This document shows positions 27,189 through 36,304 of a stretch of 64,000 bases of DNA, piece by piece. Position numbers and translations under genes: made by a program. The notes beneath the pieces were generated by a model. That model was not told the DNA's origin and did not search any database. It worked only from the letters and a program-made list of their open reading frames with translations. The stretch's first letter is position 1. Each line of letters begins with the position of its first letter. This DNA is from Streptomyces sp. CB02058 (GTDB taxonomy: Bacteria; Actinomycetota; Actinomycetes; Streptomycetales; Streptomycetaceae), in contig NZ_LIPG01000002.1 of NCBI RefSeq assembly GCF_001905505.1, forward strand, positions 1,116,001 to 1,180,000. The letters run 5' to 3'.

Positions 27189-28511
27189 GTGATCTCTCGA
27201 ATCGATCTGCGCGGCACCGCCCTCCCCGAGGGCGGCGACCTGCGCGACCTGCTGCCCCGTGCCGAGTTCGACGTGGAAGCCGCCCTGGAGACGGTGCGGC
27301 CCATCTGCGAGGACGTACGCCATCGTGGCTCGGCGGCAGTGATCGAGTGGGGGGAGAAACTCGACGGCGTACGGATCGACTCGATCCGGGTGCCGGCCGA
27401 CGCGATCACCGGCGCGCTCGAAGCCCTCGACCCCGCCGTGCGAGCCGCTCTGGAGGAGTCGATCCGCCGCGCCCGCCTCGTCCACCGCGAGCAGCGCCGC
27501 ACCACCCACACCACCCAGGTCGTCCCCGGCGGCACGGTCACCGAGAAGTGGGTCCCCGTCGAGCGCGTGGGGCTCTACGTCCCGGGCGGACGCTCGGTCT
27601 ACCCGTCCTCCGTCGTGATGAACGTGGTCCCGGCCCAGGAGGCGGGCGTCGAGGGCGTCGCCGTCGCCTCCCCGCCGCAGAAGGAGTTCGGCGGCCTGCC
27701 GCACCCCACGATCCTCGCCGCCTGCGCCCTCCTCGGCGTCGACGAGGTGTACGCCGCCGGCGGCTCCCAGGCCATCGCGATGTTCGCGTACGGCACCGAG
27801 GACTGCCTGCCCGTGAACCTCGTCACCGGCCCCGGCAACATCTACGTCGCCGCCGCCAAGCGCCTCCTCAAGGGCCGTATCGGCATCGACGCCGAGGCCG
27901 GCCCCACCGAGATCGCGATCCTCGCCGACGCGAGCGCCGACCCCGTGCACGTCGCCGCCGACCTGATCAGCCAGGCCGAGCACGACCCCATGGCCGCCGC
28001 CGTCCTCGTCACCGACTCCGAGGAGCTCGCCGCCGCCACCGAGGCCGAGCTGAAGCCCCAGGTCGCCGCGACCCGGCACGTCACCGACCGGATCGAACCC
28101 GCGCTGGCCGGCCGCCAGTCCGCGATCGTCCTCGTCAACGACATCGAGGACGGCCTCAAGGTCGTCGACGCGTACGCCGCCGAGCACCTGGAGATCCAGA
28201 CCGAGAACGCCGCCGCCGTCGCCGACCGGGTCCGCAACGCGGGAGCGGTCTTCGTCGGCCCCTGGTCGCCCGTCTCGCTCGGCGACTACTGCGCCGGCTC
28301 CAACCACGTGCTGCCCACCGGCGGTTGTGCCTGCCACTCCTCGGGTCTCTCCGTGCAGTCCTTCCTGCGCGGCATCCACATCGTCGACTACACCCGCGAC
28401 GCGCTGGCCGAGGTCACCCACCACGTGGTCACCCTCGCCGAGGCGGAGGACCTCCCCGCCCACGGCGCCGCACTCAAGGCCAGGTTCGGCTGGAAGGTTC
28501 CGCAAGCGTGA
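27189..28511 (+). CDS. hisD: Histidinol dehydrogenase
   Basis: Catalyses the last two oxidations of histidine synthesis, L-histidinol to L-histidine with 2 NAD+. A 440-residue enzyme of full length; motifs include [41 protein letters not shown] and [11 protein letters not shown], with the catalytic and Zn ligands of the family. It is the first gene of the his operon. There is no Shine-Dalgarno; GAGAAT ends six bases before the GTG, so the transcript may be leaderless. The stop overlaps hisC by four bases. Confidence 0.97.
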   Translation: MISRIDLRGTALPEGGDLRDLLPRAEFDVEAALETVRPICEDVRHRGSAAVIEWGEKLDGVRIDSIRVPADAITGALEALDPAVRAALEESIRRARLVHREQRRTTHTTQVVPGGTVTEKWVPVERVGLYVPGGRSVYPSSVVMNVVPAQEAGVEGVAVASPPQKEFGGLPHPTILAACALLGVDEVYAAGGSQAIAMFAYGTEDCLPVNLVTGPGNIYVAAAKRLLKGRIGIDAEAGPTEIAILADASADPVHVAADLISQAEHDPMAAAVLVTDSEELAAATEAELKPQVAATRHVTDRIEPALAGRQSAIVLVNDIEDGLKVVDAYAAEHLEIQTENAAAVADRVRNAGAVFVGPWSPVSLGDYCAGSNHVLPTGGCACHSSGLSVQSFLRGIHIVDYTRDALAEVTHHVVTLAEAEDLPAHGAALKARFGWKVPQA

Positions 28512-29635
28512 CGAACAGCAGCACCCCCCCGAACGCGTGGGACGCGCTCCCGATCCGCGACGAGCTCCGCGGCCAGTCCCCGTACGGGGCGCCCCAGCTC
28601 GACGTACCGGTCCGGCTGAACACCAACGAGAACCCGTACCCGCTGCCCGACGCGCTCGTCGACCGCATCGCCGAGCGGGTCCGCGAGGCCGCCCGCGACC
28701 TCAACCGCTACCCCGACCGCGACGCCGTGGAGCTCCGCACCGAGCTCGCCCGCTACCTCACCCGCACCGCCGGGCACGAGGTCACCGCGGCCAACGTCTG
28801 GGCGGCCAACGGCTCCAACGAGGTGCTCCAGCAGCTGCTGCAGACCTTCGGCGGCCCAGGGCGCACCGCGATCGGCTTCGAGCCCTCGTACTCGATGCAC
28901 GCCCTCATCGCGCGGGGCACCGGGACCGGCTGGGTCTCCGGGCCGCGCCACGAGGACTTCACCATCGACGTGGAGGCCGCGAAGAAGGCCATCGCCGAGC
29001 ACCGCCCCGAGGTCGTCTTCATCACCTCGCCCAACAACCCCACCGGCACCGCGGTGGACGCCGAGACCGTCCTCGCGCTGTACGACGCCGCCCAGGCCGC
29101 CCGGCCCTCGATGGTCGTCGTCGACGAGGCCTACGGCGAGTTCAGCCACCACGCCTCGCTGCTCCCGCTGATCGAGGGCCGCCCCCACCTGGTGCTGTCA
29201 CGCACGATGTCCAAGGCATTCGGCGCCGCGGGCCTGCGCCTGGGCTACCTCGCCGCCGCCCCGGCCGTCGTCGACGCCGTCCAGCTGGTGCGGCTGCCGT
29301 ACCACCTGTCCTCCGTCACGCAGGCCACCGCGCTCGCCGCCCTGGAGCACACCGATACCCTGCTCGGGTACGTCGCCCAGCTCAAGAGCGAGCGCGACAG
29401 GCTGGTCGACGGGCTGCGGGAGCTCGGATTCGCCGTGACCGACTCGGACGCCAACTTCGTCCAGTTCGGCCGCTTCGCCGACAGCCACGAGGCATGGCGG
29501 CAGATCCTCGACCGGGGCGTCCTGGTCCGGGACAACGGCGTACCGGGATGGCTGCGGGTCTCCGCGGGAACCCCGGCAGAGAACGACGCGTTCCTCGATG
29601 CGGTGCGCGAACTGAAGAAGGAGCACGACGCATGA
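28508..29635 (+). CDS. hisC: Histidinol-phosphate aminotransferase
   Basis: PLP-dependent transamination of imidazole acetol-phosphate to histidinol-phosphate. The 375-residue class I/II aminotransferase has [10 protein letters not shown] near the N-terminus, [20 protein letters not shown] and the PLP lysine in [12 protein letters not shown] (Lys236). The GTG start overlaps hisD as GTGA, and its own stop overlaps hisB as ATGA, so translation is coupled along the operon. Confidence 0.97.
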   Translation: MTNSSTPPNAWDALPIRDELRGQSPYGAPQLDVPVRLNTNENPYPLPDALVDRIAERVREAARDLNRYPDRDAVELRTELARYLTRTAGHEVTAANVWAANGSNEVLQQLLQTFGGPGRTAIGFEPSYSMHALIARGTGTGWVSGPRHEDFTIDVEAAKKAIAEHRPEVVFITSPNNPTGTAVDAETVLALYDAAQAARPSMVVVDEAYGEFSHHASLLPLIEGRPHLVLSRTMSKAFGAAGLRLGYLAAAPAVVDAVQLVRLPYHLSSVTQATALAALEHTDTLLGYVAQLKSERDRLVDGLRELGFAVTDSDANFVQFGRFADSHEAWRQILDRGVLVRDNGVPGWLRVSAGTPAENDAFLDAVRELKKEHDA

Positions 29636-30225
29636 GCCGCGTAGGCAGGGTGGAGCGGACCACCAAGGAGACCTCCGTGCTCGTCGAGATCGACCTCGAC
29701 GGCACCGGCAAGGTCGATGTCGCGACCGGGGTCGGTTTCTACGACCACATGCTCGACCAGCTCGGCCGCCACGGACTCTTCGACCTCACGGTCAAGACCG
29801 AGGGCGACCTGCACATCGACTCGCACCACACCATCGAGGACACCGCCCTCGCGCTCGGCGCCGCCTTCAAGCAGGCGCTCGGCGACAAGGTCGGCATCTA
29901 CCGCTTCGGCAACTGCACCGTCCCGCTGGACGAGTCGCTCGCCCAGGTCACCGTCGACCTCTCCGGCCGCCCCTACCTCGTGCACACCGAGCCCGAGAAG
30001 ATGGCGCCGATGATCGGCGAGTACGACACGACGATGACCCGGCACATCCTGGAGTCCTTCGTCGCGCAGGCGCAGATCGCCCTGCACGTCCACGTCCCGT
30101 ACGGCCGCAACGCCCACCACATCGTCGAGTGCCAGTTCAAGGCGCTGGCCCGCGCCCTGCGGTACGCCAGCGAGCACGACCCGCGCGCGGCCGGCATCCT
30201 GCCCTCCACGAAGGGCGCCCTGTGA
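29632..30225 (+). CDS. hisB: Imidazoleglycerol-phosphate dehydratase
   Basis: Dehydrates imidazole glycerol phosphate to imidazole acetol phosphate. The 197-residue monofunctional enzyme (without the phosphatase of enterobacterial HisB) has the Mn-binding motifs [24 protein letters not shown], and [15 protein letters not shown]. Histidinol-phosphate phosphatase must be elsewhere in the genome. The stop overlaps the small membrane protein gene by four bases. Confidence 0.97.
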   Translation: MSRVGRVERTTKETSVLVEIDLDGTGKVDVATGVGFYDHMLDQLGRHGLFDLTVKTEGDLHIDSHHTIEDTALALGAAFKQALGDKVGIYRFGNCTVPLDESLAQVTVDLSGRPYLVHTEPEKMAPMIGEYDTTMTRHILESFVAQAQIALHVHVPYGRNAHHIVECQFKALARALRYASEHDPRAAGILPSTKGAL

Positions 30226-30389
30226 CCGGCCTCAACACCGTTCTGATCGTCGTCGGCCTCTTCCTGGCCGGCGGCGTCTACTCCTTCTGGAAGCAGGGCA
30301 TGCCCAAGGGCGTCGTCGTGCTCCTCGGGATCGGCTCCGTGATGTGCCTGGTGGCGGGCGTCATGCGGATCCAGGGACTCTGGGACTGA
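30222..30389 (+). CDS. Small membrane protein inside the his operon
   Basis: A 55-residue protein with two hydrophobic segments (about 4-20 and 28-48) separated by FWKQGMPKG. It starts with a GTG that overlaps the hisB stop as GTGA and ends nine bases before hisH, so it is co-transcribed and probably co-translated with the his genes. No function is known to me; it may be a carry-along reading frame conserved in Streptomyces. Confidence 0.7.
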   Translation: MTGLNTVLIVVGLFLAGGVYSFWKQGMPKGVVVLLGIGSVMCLVAGVMRIQGLWD

Positions 30390-30398
30390 GGTGGCACT

Positions 30399-31040
30399 GT
30401 GAGCGACAAGAAGAAGATCGTCGTCTTCGACTACGGCTTCGGCAACGTCCGTTCGGCCGAGCGGGCACTGGCCCACGTCGGCGGGGACGTGGAGATCACC
30501 CGCGACTTCGACACCGCGATGAACGCCGACGGACTGCTCGTCCCCGGCGTCGGTGCCTTCTCCGCCTGCATGAACGGCCTCAAGCAGGCCCGCGGCGACT
30601 GGATCATCGGCCGCAGGCTCTCCGGCGGCCGTCCCGTCATGGGCATCTGCGTGGGCATGCAGATCCTGTTCGAGCGCGGCATCGAGCACGGCGTCGAGAC
30701 GGAAGGGCTGGACGAGTGGCCCGGCACCGTCGGGCCGCTGAAGGCGGACATCGTCCCGCACATGGGCTGGAACACCGTCGAGGCGCCGGAGGGCTCCCAG
30801 CTCTTCGCGGGCCTGGACCCGGAGTCCCGCTACTACTTCGTGCACTCCTACGCGGCGCACGACTGGTCCCTCGAAGTGACCAACGACAAGATCCGTGCCC
30901 CCAGGGTCACCTGGGCGACGCACGGAGAGCGGTTCGTGGCCGCCGTGGAGAACGGCGCGCTGTGGGCCACCCAGTTCCACCCCGAGAAGTCCGGCGATGC
31001 CGGCGCCCAGCTGCTGACCAACTGGATCGAGACGCTGTAA
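30399..31040 (+). CDS. hisH: Imidazole glycerol phosphate synthase, glutaminase subunit
   Basis: Class I glutamine amidotransferase that supplies ammonia to HisF. The 213-residue protein shows the nucleophile elbow [10 protein letters not shown] (Cys84) and the catalytic His-Glu pair in [10 protein letters not shown] near the C-terminus. It forms a dimer with HisF, encoded five bases after RidA in the same operon. The stop codon overlaps the priA ATG by one base. Confidence 0.96.
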   Translation: MSDKKKIVVFDYGFGNVRSAERALAHVGGDVEITRDFDTAMNADGLLVPGVGAFSACMNGLKQARGDWIIGRRLSGGRPVMGICVGMQILFERGIEHGVETEGLDEWPGTVGPLKADIVPHMGWNTVEAPEGSQLFAGLDPESRYYFVHSYAAHDWSLEVTNDKIRAPRVTWATHGERFVAAVENGALWATQFHPEKSGDAGAQLLTNWIETL

Positions 31041-31765
31041 TGCCGAAGCTTGAACTGCTCCCCGCCGTCGACGTCCGCGACGGCCAGGCCGTCCGCCTCG
31101 TCCACGGCGAATCCGGCTCCGAGACCTCCTACGGCTCCCCGCTGGAGGCGGCCCTCGCCTGGCAGAAGTCCGGCGCCGAGTGGCTGCACCTCGTGGACCT
31201 GGACGCCGCCTTCGGCACCGGCGACAACCGCGCGCTGATCGCCGAGGTCGCCGGCGCCATGGACATCAAGGTCGAGCTCTCCGGCGGCATTCGCGACGAC
31301 GCCTCGCTCGCCGCCGCCCTCGCCACCGGCTGCCGTCGGGTCAACCTCGGCACCGCCGCCCTGGAGACCCCGGAGTGGGTCGCCAAGGTCATCGCCGAGC
31401 ACGGCGACAAGATCGCCGTCGGCCTCGACGTCCGGGGCACGACCCTGCGCGGCCGTGGCTGGACGCGCGACGGCGGCGACCTCTACGAGACGCTCGCCCG
31501 CCTCGACTCCGAGGGCTGCGCCCGCTACGTCGTCACCGACATCGCCAAGGACGGCACGCTGGAGGGCCCCAACCTGGCGCTCCTGCGCGACGTCTGCGCC
31601 GCCACCGACAGGCCCGTCGTCGCCTCCGGCGGCGTCTCCTCGCTCGCCGACCTCCGCGCGATCTCCCTGCTCGTCCCCGAAGGCGTCGAGGGAGCCATCG
31701 TCGGAAAGGCGCTGTACGCCAAGGCGTTCACCCTGGAAGAGGCCCTCAAGGCGGTGGCCGCGTGA
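31040..31765 (+). CDS. priA: Bifunctional phosphoribosyl isomerase PriA (HisA/TrpF)
   Basis: A 241-residue beta/alpha barrel that in Streptomyces isomerises both ProFAR (histidine) and phosphoribosylanthranilate (tryptophan), replacing HisA and the missing TrpF. Catalytic acids are Asp11 in [13 protein letters not shown] and Asp in [14 protein letters not shown]. No trpF is seen in the window although trpE, trpC, trpB and trpA are present, which fits a dual role. It overlaps the next gene by four bases. Confidence 0.95.
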   Translation: MPKLELLPAVDVRDGQAVRLVHGESGSETSYGSPLEAALAWQKSGAEWLHLVDLDAAFGTGDNRALIAEVAGAMDIKVELSGGIRDDASLAAALATGCRRVNLGTAALETPEWVAKVIAEHGDKIAVGLDVRGTTLRGRGWTRDGGDLYETLARLDSEGCARYVVTDIAKDGTLEGPNLALLRDVCAATDRPVVASGGVSSLADLRAISLLVPEGVEGAIVGKALYAKAFTLEEALKAVAA

Positions 31766-32160
31766 CGGACTCCGTACGCCGGGTCTCCTCGGGCGGCCCC
31801 TGGGAGGACAAGTTCGGTTACTCCCGCGCGGTGCAGCTGCCGAACGGACTCGTCCTGGTCTCCGGCTGCACCTCCGTGGTCAACGGCCAGATCTCCGCGG
31901 GCGGTCCGTACGAGCAGGCCCTCGCCTCCTTCCAGCTCGCCTTCGACGCCCTGAAGCAGGTCGGTCTCGGCCGTGAGCACGTCGTCCGCACCCGGATGTA
32001 CATCACCCACGCCCGGGACGTCGACGAGGTGGGCCGTGCCCACAAGGAGCTCTTCGACGACGTGCGCCCCGCCGCCTCGATGATCATCGTGTCCGGTTTC
32101 GTCGACCCCTCGCTGGTCGTCGAGGTCGAGATCGAGGCCTACGGGGCAGGTGCGCGATGA
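31762..32160 (+). CDS. RidA family (enamine/imine deaminase) protein
   Basis: A 132-residue RidA/YjgF/UK114 protein with [18 protein letters not shown] and [15 protein letters not shown]. RidA hydrolyses reactive enamine/imine intermediates made by PLP enzymes, which could include those of amino-acid synthesis. Sitting between priA and hisF with 4-base overlaps on both sides, it is co-expressed with the his genes. Arg in RTRMY is the usual substrate-binding residue. The exact substrate is unknown. Confidence 0.88.
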   Translation: MTDSVRRVSSGGPWEDKFGYSRAVQLPNGLVLVSGCTSVVNGQISAGGPYEQALASFQLAFDALKQVGLGREHVVRTRMYITHARDVDEVGRAHKELFDDVRPAASMIIVSGFVDPSLVVEVEIEAYGAGAR

Positions 32161-32912
32161 CCCTCGCCGTACGGGTCATCCCCTGCCTGGACGTCGACAA
32201 GGGACGCGTCGTCAAGGGCGTCAACTTCCAGAATCTGCGGGACGCGGGCGATCCCGTCGAGATGGCGAAGCTGTACGACGCCGAGGGCGCCGACGAGCTG
32301 ACCTTCCTCGACATCACCGCCTCCAGCGGTGACCGCGAGACGACCTACGACGTGGTGCGCCGCACCGCCGAGCAGGTCTTCATCCCGCTCACGGTCGGCG
32401 GCGGGGTCCGCACCCCCGACGACGTCGACAAGCTCCTGCGCGCCGGGGCCGACAAGGTCGGCGTCAACACCGCGGCCATCGCACGCCCGGAGCTCATCCG
32501 GGAGATCGCCGAACGCTTCGGGCGCCAGGTGCTCGTGCTCTCCGTCGACGCCAGGCGCACCCCCGAGGGCACCTTCGAGGTGACCACGCACGGGGGCCGC
32601 AAGGGCACCGGCATCGACGCCGTCGAGTGGGCGCACCGGGCGGCCGAGCTCGGCGCCGGCGAGATCCTGCTCAACTCGATGGACGCCGACGGCACGAAGG
32701 ACGGCTACGACACCGAGATGATCAAGGCGGTACGGGCGCACGTCACCGTTCCCGTCATCGCCTCGGGCGGCGCGGGCCGGCTCGCCGACTTCCCGCCGGC
32801 CATCGAGGCGGGCGCCGACGCGGTCCTCGCCGCGTCCGTCTTCCACTTCGGTGACCTGCGGATCTCCGAGGTCAAGGGCGCTCTGAGCGAGGCCGGGCAC
32901 CCGGTCCGCTGA
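32157..32912 (+). CDS. hisF: Imidazole glycerol phosphate synthase, cyclase subunit
   Basis: A 251-residue beta/alpha barrel that closes the imidazole ring, using ammonia from HisH and releasing AICAR. The catalytic Asp in [15 protein letters not shown] (Asp11) and in [13 protein letters not shown] (Asp near 130) are intact. It is the last gene of the operon and its ATG overlaps the RidA stop. No strong terminator is visible before the lipase region. Confidence 0.97.
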   Translation: MTLAVRVIPCLDVDKGRVVKGVNFQNLRDAGDPVEMAKLYDAEGADELTFLDITASSGDRETTYDVVRRTAEQVFIPLTVGGGVRTPDDVDKLLRAGADKVGVNTAAIARPELIREIAERFGRQVLVLSVDARRTPEGTFEVTTHGGRKGTGIDAVEWAHRAAELGAGEILLNSMDADGTKDGYDTEMIKAVRAHVTVPVIASGGAGRLADFPPAIEAGADAVLAASVFHFGDLRISEVKGALSEAGHPVR

Positions 32913-33102
32913 GTCCGGCCGGGGAGTGGTCCGGCGGCGGAGACCGGCGATCTCGCCGATGTCCGTGCCCGGGGAGCGCCGCCAGAGTGGCGCCGTCAAC
33001 GAATGACGGTGCCACTCACGCGGCGCGTCCCCGAAGGCCCCCGGACGACGGGGTCGCCGGCTGCCGCGGTGTGGTCCGCCTCAACCGAGAGGATCCCCCC
33101 TC
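32913..33102. other. Upstream region of lipase copy 1
   Basis: 190 bases from the end of hisF to the first lipase. It holds the CGGCGA-N2-TCGCCG element at 32945-32958 and about 100 bases that are largely similar to the region before lipase copy 2, so it is the left part of the duplicated unit. Confidence 0.6.
32945..32958. promoter_or_regulatory. Inverted repeat before lipase copy 1
   Basis: CGGCGA-TC-TCGCCG, perfect six-base arms, 145 bases before the lipase start. The same element stands before copy 2 at 34176-34189. Confidence 0.4.
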
Positions 33103-34035
33103 GTGCAGCAGCACCTCCCCTCAGGCGACAACTCCCCGCGCCGCCACCGGATGTCCAGGAGCCGCTCCCGTTCCCTCACGTTCGCCGTCGCCGCGGCGGC
33201 CGCGACCGCCGGTCTGGTCACCGCGCTGATGCCGGGCGCCCAGGCCGCCGAGAACCCGTACGAGCGAGGCCCGGCCCCGAGCAACTCCAGTATCGAGGCG
33301 AGCCGCGGCTCGTACGCCACGTCCCAGACGTCGGTGTCCTCGCTGAGCGTCAGCGGCTTCGGCGGCGGGACGATCTACTACCCGACGTCGACGGCGGACG
33401 GCACCTTCGGTGCGGTCGTCATCTCGCCCGGCTTCACCGCCTACCAGTCCAGCATCGCCTGGCTCGGACCGCGGCTCGCCTCCCAGGGCTTCGTCGTGTT
33501 CACCATCGACACCAACACGACGGCGGACCAGCCGGCCAGCCGCGGTGACCAGTTGCTCGCGGCGCTGGACTACCTCACCGAGGACAGCTCCGTCCGCAGC
33601 CGCATCGACGCGTCCCGGCTCGGTGTGATGGGCCATTCCATGGGCGGCGGCGGCACGCTGGAGGCCGCGAAGGACCGTCCTTCGCTCCAGGCGGCGATCC
33701 CGCTGACCGGCTGGAACACCGACAAGACGTGGCCCGAGGTCAAGACCCCCACGCTGGTGATCGGCGCGGACGGTGACACGGTCGCTCCGGTCGCCTCGCA
33801 CTCGGAGCCGTTCTACGACTCGCTGCCGAGCTCGCTGGACAAGGCGTATCTGGAGCTGCGGGGTGCCACGCATTTCACCCCGAACAGCTCGAACACCACG
33901 ATCGCGAAGTACAGCATCTCGTGGCTGAAGCGCTTCATCGACAACGACACCCGCTACGAGCAGTTCCTCTGCCCGCTGCCCTCGACGAGCCTGACGATCG
34001 CCGAGTACAGGGGCAACTGCCCGCACACCTCCTGA
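33103..34035 (+). CDS. Secreted cutinase/PET-hydrolase-type lipase, copy 1
   Basis: A 310-residue exported alpha/beta hydrolase of the Streptomyces exfoliatus lipase / Thermobifida cutinase family. After a signal peptide with cleavage near [11 protein letters not shown] (about 48), the mature enzyme has nucleophile Ser179 in GHSMGGGG, Asp225 in GADGDTVAP, His257 in GATHFTPN and a Cys290-Cys306 pair near the C-terminus, all matching polyester-degrading type I cutinases. GAGAGGA precedes the GTG. It differs from copy 2 at ten mature residues, several near the active-site loops (DTNTTADQP and SHSEPFYDS). Likely substrates are esters or polyesters; this is inferred from the family. Confidence 0.93.
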   Translation: MQQHLPSGDNSPRRHRMSRSRSRSLTFAVAAAAATAGLVTALMPGAQAAENPYERGPAPSNSSIEASRGSYATSQTSVSSLSVSGFGGGTIYYPTSTADGTFGAVVISPGFTAYQSSIAWLGPRLASQGFVVFTIDTNTTADQPASRGDQLLAALDYLTEDSSVRSRIDASRLGVMGHSMGGGGTLEAAKDRPSLQAAIPLTGWNTDKTWPEVKTPTLVIGADGDTVAPVASHSEPFYDSLPSSLDKAYLELRGATHFTPNSSNTTIAKYSISWLKRFIDNDTRYEQFLCPLPSTSLTIAEYRGNCPHTS

Positions 34036-34048
34036 CCGGCAGGCACCG

Positions 34049-34077
34049 GGGCCGGACCGCGTCACGCGGTCCGGCCC
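34049..34077 (+). terminator. Terminator of lipase copy 1
   Basis: Perfect 13-base inverted repeat (34049-34061 and 34065-34077) with TCA loop, followed by TTCCTG. Further copies of the GCGGTCCGGCCC arm follow downstream, up to about 34130. Confidence 0.8.
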
Positions 34078-34175
34078 TTCCTGCTGCCCCGGCCCCTCCC
34101 GCGGTCCGGCCCCTCCCGCGGTCCGGCCCTTCCCGCTGTCCGGACCGTGCCGTTCACCGGTTCCGGAGCGGAGAC

Positions 34176-34189
34176 CGGCGATCTCGCCG
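34176..34189. promoter_or_regulatory. Inverted repeat before lipase copy 2
   Basis: CGGCGA-TC-TCGCCG, the same element and near-identical surroundings as before copy 1, 139 bases before the start codon. Confidence 0.4.
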
Positions 34190-34327
34190 ATGCCCGCCCG
34201 GGGGCGGCACCCCGACAGTGACATCAGTGAACACGGCGCCACCCACGCGGTCGACCCCGAAGGCCCCCGGACGACGGGGCCGCCGGCTGTCGCGGTGAGG
34301 TTCCGCGCCCGACCGAGAGGAATCCCC

Positions 34328-35263
34328 GTGCAGCAGCACCTTCCCTCAGGCGACAACTCCCCGCGCCGCCACCGGATGTCCACGAGCCGCTCCCGCGCCG
34401 TCAAGGGCGCCCTCGCAGCCGCGGCGGCGACCGCGGGCCTGCTCACCGCCCTGATCCCCGGCGGGGCGCAGGCCGCCGAGAACCCGTACGAGCGAGGCCC
34501 GGCCCCGAGCAACTCCAGTATCGAGGCGAGCCGCGGCTCGTACGCCACGTCCCAGACGTCGGTGTCCTCGCTGAGCGCCCGCGGCTTCGGCGGCGGGACG
34601 ATCTACTACCCGACGTCGACGGCGGACGGCACCTTCGGTGCGGTCGTCATCTCGCCCGGCTTCACCGCCTACGAGTCCAGCATCGCCTGGCTGGGGCCGC
34701 GCCTCGCCTCGCAGGGTTTCGTGGTGTTCACCATCGACACCCTCACCACGCTGGACCAGCCGGCCAGCCGCGGTGACCAGTTGCTCGCGGCGCTGGACTA
34801 CCTCACCGAGGACAGCTCGGTCCGCAGCCGGGTCGACGCGTCGAGGCTCGGTGTGATGGGCCACTCGATGGGCGGCGGCGGCACGCTCGAAGCGGCGAAG
34901 GACCGTCCTTCGCTCCAGGCGGCGATCCCGCTGACCGGCTGGAACACCGACAAGACGTGGCCCGAGGTCAAGACCCCGACCCTCGTGATCGGTGCGGACG
35001 GCGACACGATCGCCCCCGTGGCCACGCACTCCAGCCCGTTCTACAACTCGCTGCCAAGCTCGCTGGACAAGGCGTATCTGGAGCTGCGGGGTGCCACGCA
35101 TTTCACCCCGAACAGCTCGAACACCACGATCGCGAAGTACAGCATCTCGTGGCTGAAGCGCTTCATCGACAACGACACCCGCTACGAGCAGTTCCTCTGC
35201 CCGCTGCCGTCGACGAGCCTGACGATCGCCGAGTACAGGGGCAACTGCCCGCACACCTCCTGA
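34328..35263 (+). CDS. Secreted cutinase/PET-hydrolase-type lipase, copy 2
   Basis: A 311-residue paralogue with the same architecture: catalytic Ser180, Asp226, His258 and the Cys291-Cys307 pair. The signal peptide differs from copy 1 in about ten positions, but the first 16 residues before it ([16 protein letters not shown]) are identical. The loop residues [11 protein letters not shown] and DTIAPVATH...PFYNSLPSS match those I recall for Thermobifida cutinases better than copy 1 does, so copy 2 looks nearer to the ancestral form. It is the right member of a tandem duplication of about 1.23 kb. Confidence 0.93.
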   Translation: MQQHLPSGDNSPRRHRMSTSRSRAVKGALAAAAATAGLLTALIPGGAQAAENPYERGPAPSNSSIEASRGSYATSQTSVSSLSARGFGGGTIYYPTSTADGTFGAVVISPGFTAYESSIAWLGPRLASQGFVVFTIDTLTTLDQPASRGDQLLAALDYLTEDSSVRSRVDASRLGVMGHSMGGGGTLEAAKDRPSLQAAIPLTGWNTDKTWPEVKTPTLVIGADGDTIAPVATHSSPFYNSLPSSLDKAYLELRGATHFTPNSSNTTIAKYSISWLKRFIDNDTRYEQFLCPLPSTSLTIAEYRGNCPHTS

Positions 35264-35276
35264 CCACGGGGGTCGG

Positions 35277-35307
35277 GGGCCGGGCCGCGCGTACCGCGGT
35301 CCGGCCC
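35277..35307. terminator. Terminator after lipase copy 2
   Basis: 13-base arms (35277-35289 and 35295-35307) with one G-T wobble and a five-base loop; it may also serve the convergent hydrolase gene. Confidence 0.65.
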
Positions 35308-35370
35308 TTCGCGTGGCCGTTGCGGCCGCCGGTGGGCGCTCCGGGCGGCAGCACGGCCCGCCAGCCCCGG

Positions 35371-36144
35371 TCAGTCCCGCGCGAGGAACTCCGCGACGGA
35401 CTCGGCGAATCCAGGATCGCGCACGGCCGTCAGATGGTCTCCCGGCAGCACCGTCAGCTCCGCCCCCGCTATCGCCGAGGCCAGCACCTCGGGCCGGGTC
35501 GCGAGCGGGTCGCTCCCGCCGGTGAGGACCAGCGTCGGGATCACGATCCGGTCCAGCGGCAGCGCGTCCCGGTGCACCGAGCGGATCTGCGCGGCCAGCG
35601 CCAGCCGGTCGCAGCCCGCCGTGTCGGCCAGCACGCGGAAGGCCCGGGTCCGCTCGGGAGCGTCCGCCGCGTCCTCGGCCGTCAGCGCCGCCGACACCAG
35701 CTCCGGAGGCATCACCCGGGTGTCCAGGCCGCCCACCTCCACCGCGCCCGCGCCGATCCCGCCGGCCACCAGACGGCTGATCCGCTTGTCCTCGGCCGCC
35801 GCCAGGACCGCCACCACGGCGCCCATGGAGTAGCCCGCGACATGCACCCGCTCCTCGCCGATGCGGTCGATGAGCAGCCGGACGTCACGGGCCATCAGCG
35901 CCTCGCCGTAGTACGTCTCGTCGTGCGGCCGGTCCGAGTCGCCGTGGCCCCGCGCGTCCAGGGCGTACACCCGCCGCCCGCGCGTCACCAGCGCCTCGAC
36001 GACGCCGGGGCCCTCCCAGTTCAGCCGGGCGTGCGCGGCGAAACCGTGCAGCAGCACCACCGGGGGAAGGGCCGGGTCCGGATCCCGCGACCAGGACCAG
36101 TAACGCAGGGTCAAACCGTCGTGTGTACGCAATTCAGCAGTCAT
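35371..36144 (-). CDS. Alpha/beta hydrolase
   Basis: A 257-residue alpha/beta hydrolase with HGF oxyanion motif LLHGFAAHARLNW, nucleophile elbow GYSMGAV (Ser106), Asp in LTGGSDPLATRP and His in LPGDHLTAV. No signal peptide, so likely cytoplasmic. The substrate is unknown. It is divergent from the LuxR regulator across 160 bases that contain a 20-base inverted repeat (36183-36202) that may control both genes. Confidence 0.88.
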   Translation of the reverse strand: MTAELRTHDGLTLRYWSWSRDPDPALPPVVLLHGFAAHARLNWEGPGVVEALVTRGRRVYALDARGHGDSDRPHDETYYGEALMARDVRLLIDRIGEERVHVAGYSMGAVVAVLAAAEDKRISRLVAGGIGAGAVEVGGLDTRVMPPELVSAALTAEDAADAPERTRAFRVLADTAGCDRLALAAQIRSVHRDALPLDRIVIPTLVLTGGSDPLATRPEVLASAIAGAELTVLPGDHLTAVRDPGFAESVAEFLARD

Positions 36145-36182
36145 GCACCGACGTTACGGGTGACCGCTGCCGAACGCGCCGC

Positions 36183-36202
36183 AGCTGTGCCCCGGCACAG
36201 CT
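36183..36202. promoter_or_regulatory. Palindrome AGCTGTGCC-N2-GGCACAGCT
   Basis: Nine-base perfect arms around CC in the divergent promoter region of the hydrolase and LuxR genes. Its core TGTGCC-N2-GGCACA is repeated at 40680-40693, before the symporter gene. Confidence 0.55.
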
Positions 36203-36304
36203 CCCGCGCCGTTCCGTTGGGAGCCCGCACCGCTCCTGGCCGCCCGGGAACAGGGAGCGGACGCGAGCCTTCCGACGCTGTTTACGCGGAAGTAACGTGA
36301 AAGC

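Larger units (their letters stand above)
32939..35307 (+). repeat. Tandem duplication containing the two lipase genes
   Basis: Two units about 1.23 kb apart, each holding the CGGCGA inverted repeat, a variable 100-base stretch, the lipase gene and a similar GGGCCG/CGCGGTCCGGCCC hairpin. The mature proteins have ten differences in about 262 residues. There are no insertion-sequence ends around it. Confidence 0.85.

Noticed and set aside
34062..34141. Repeated CGCGGTCCGGCCC blocks between the lipases, considered as a CRISPR-like or phage repeat
   Set aside because: They are copies of the terminator arm; units are irregular with no spacers of constant length.
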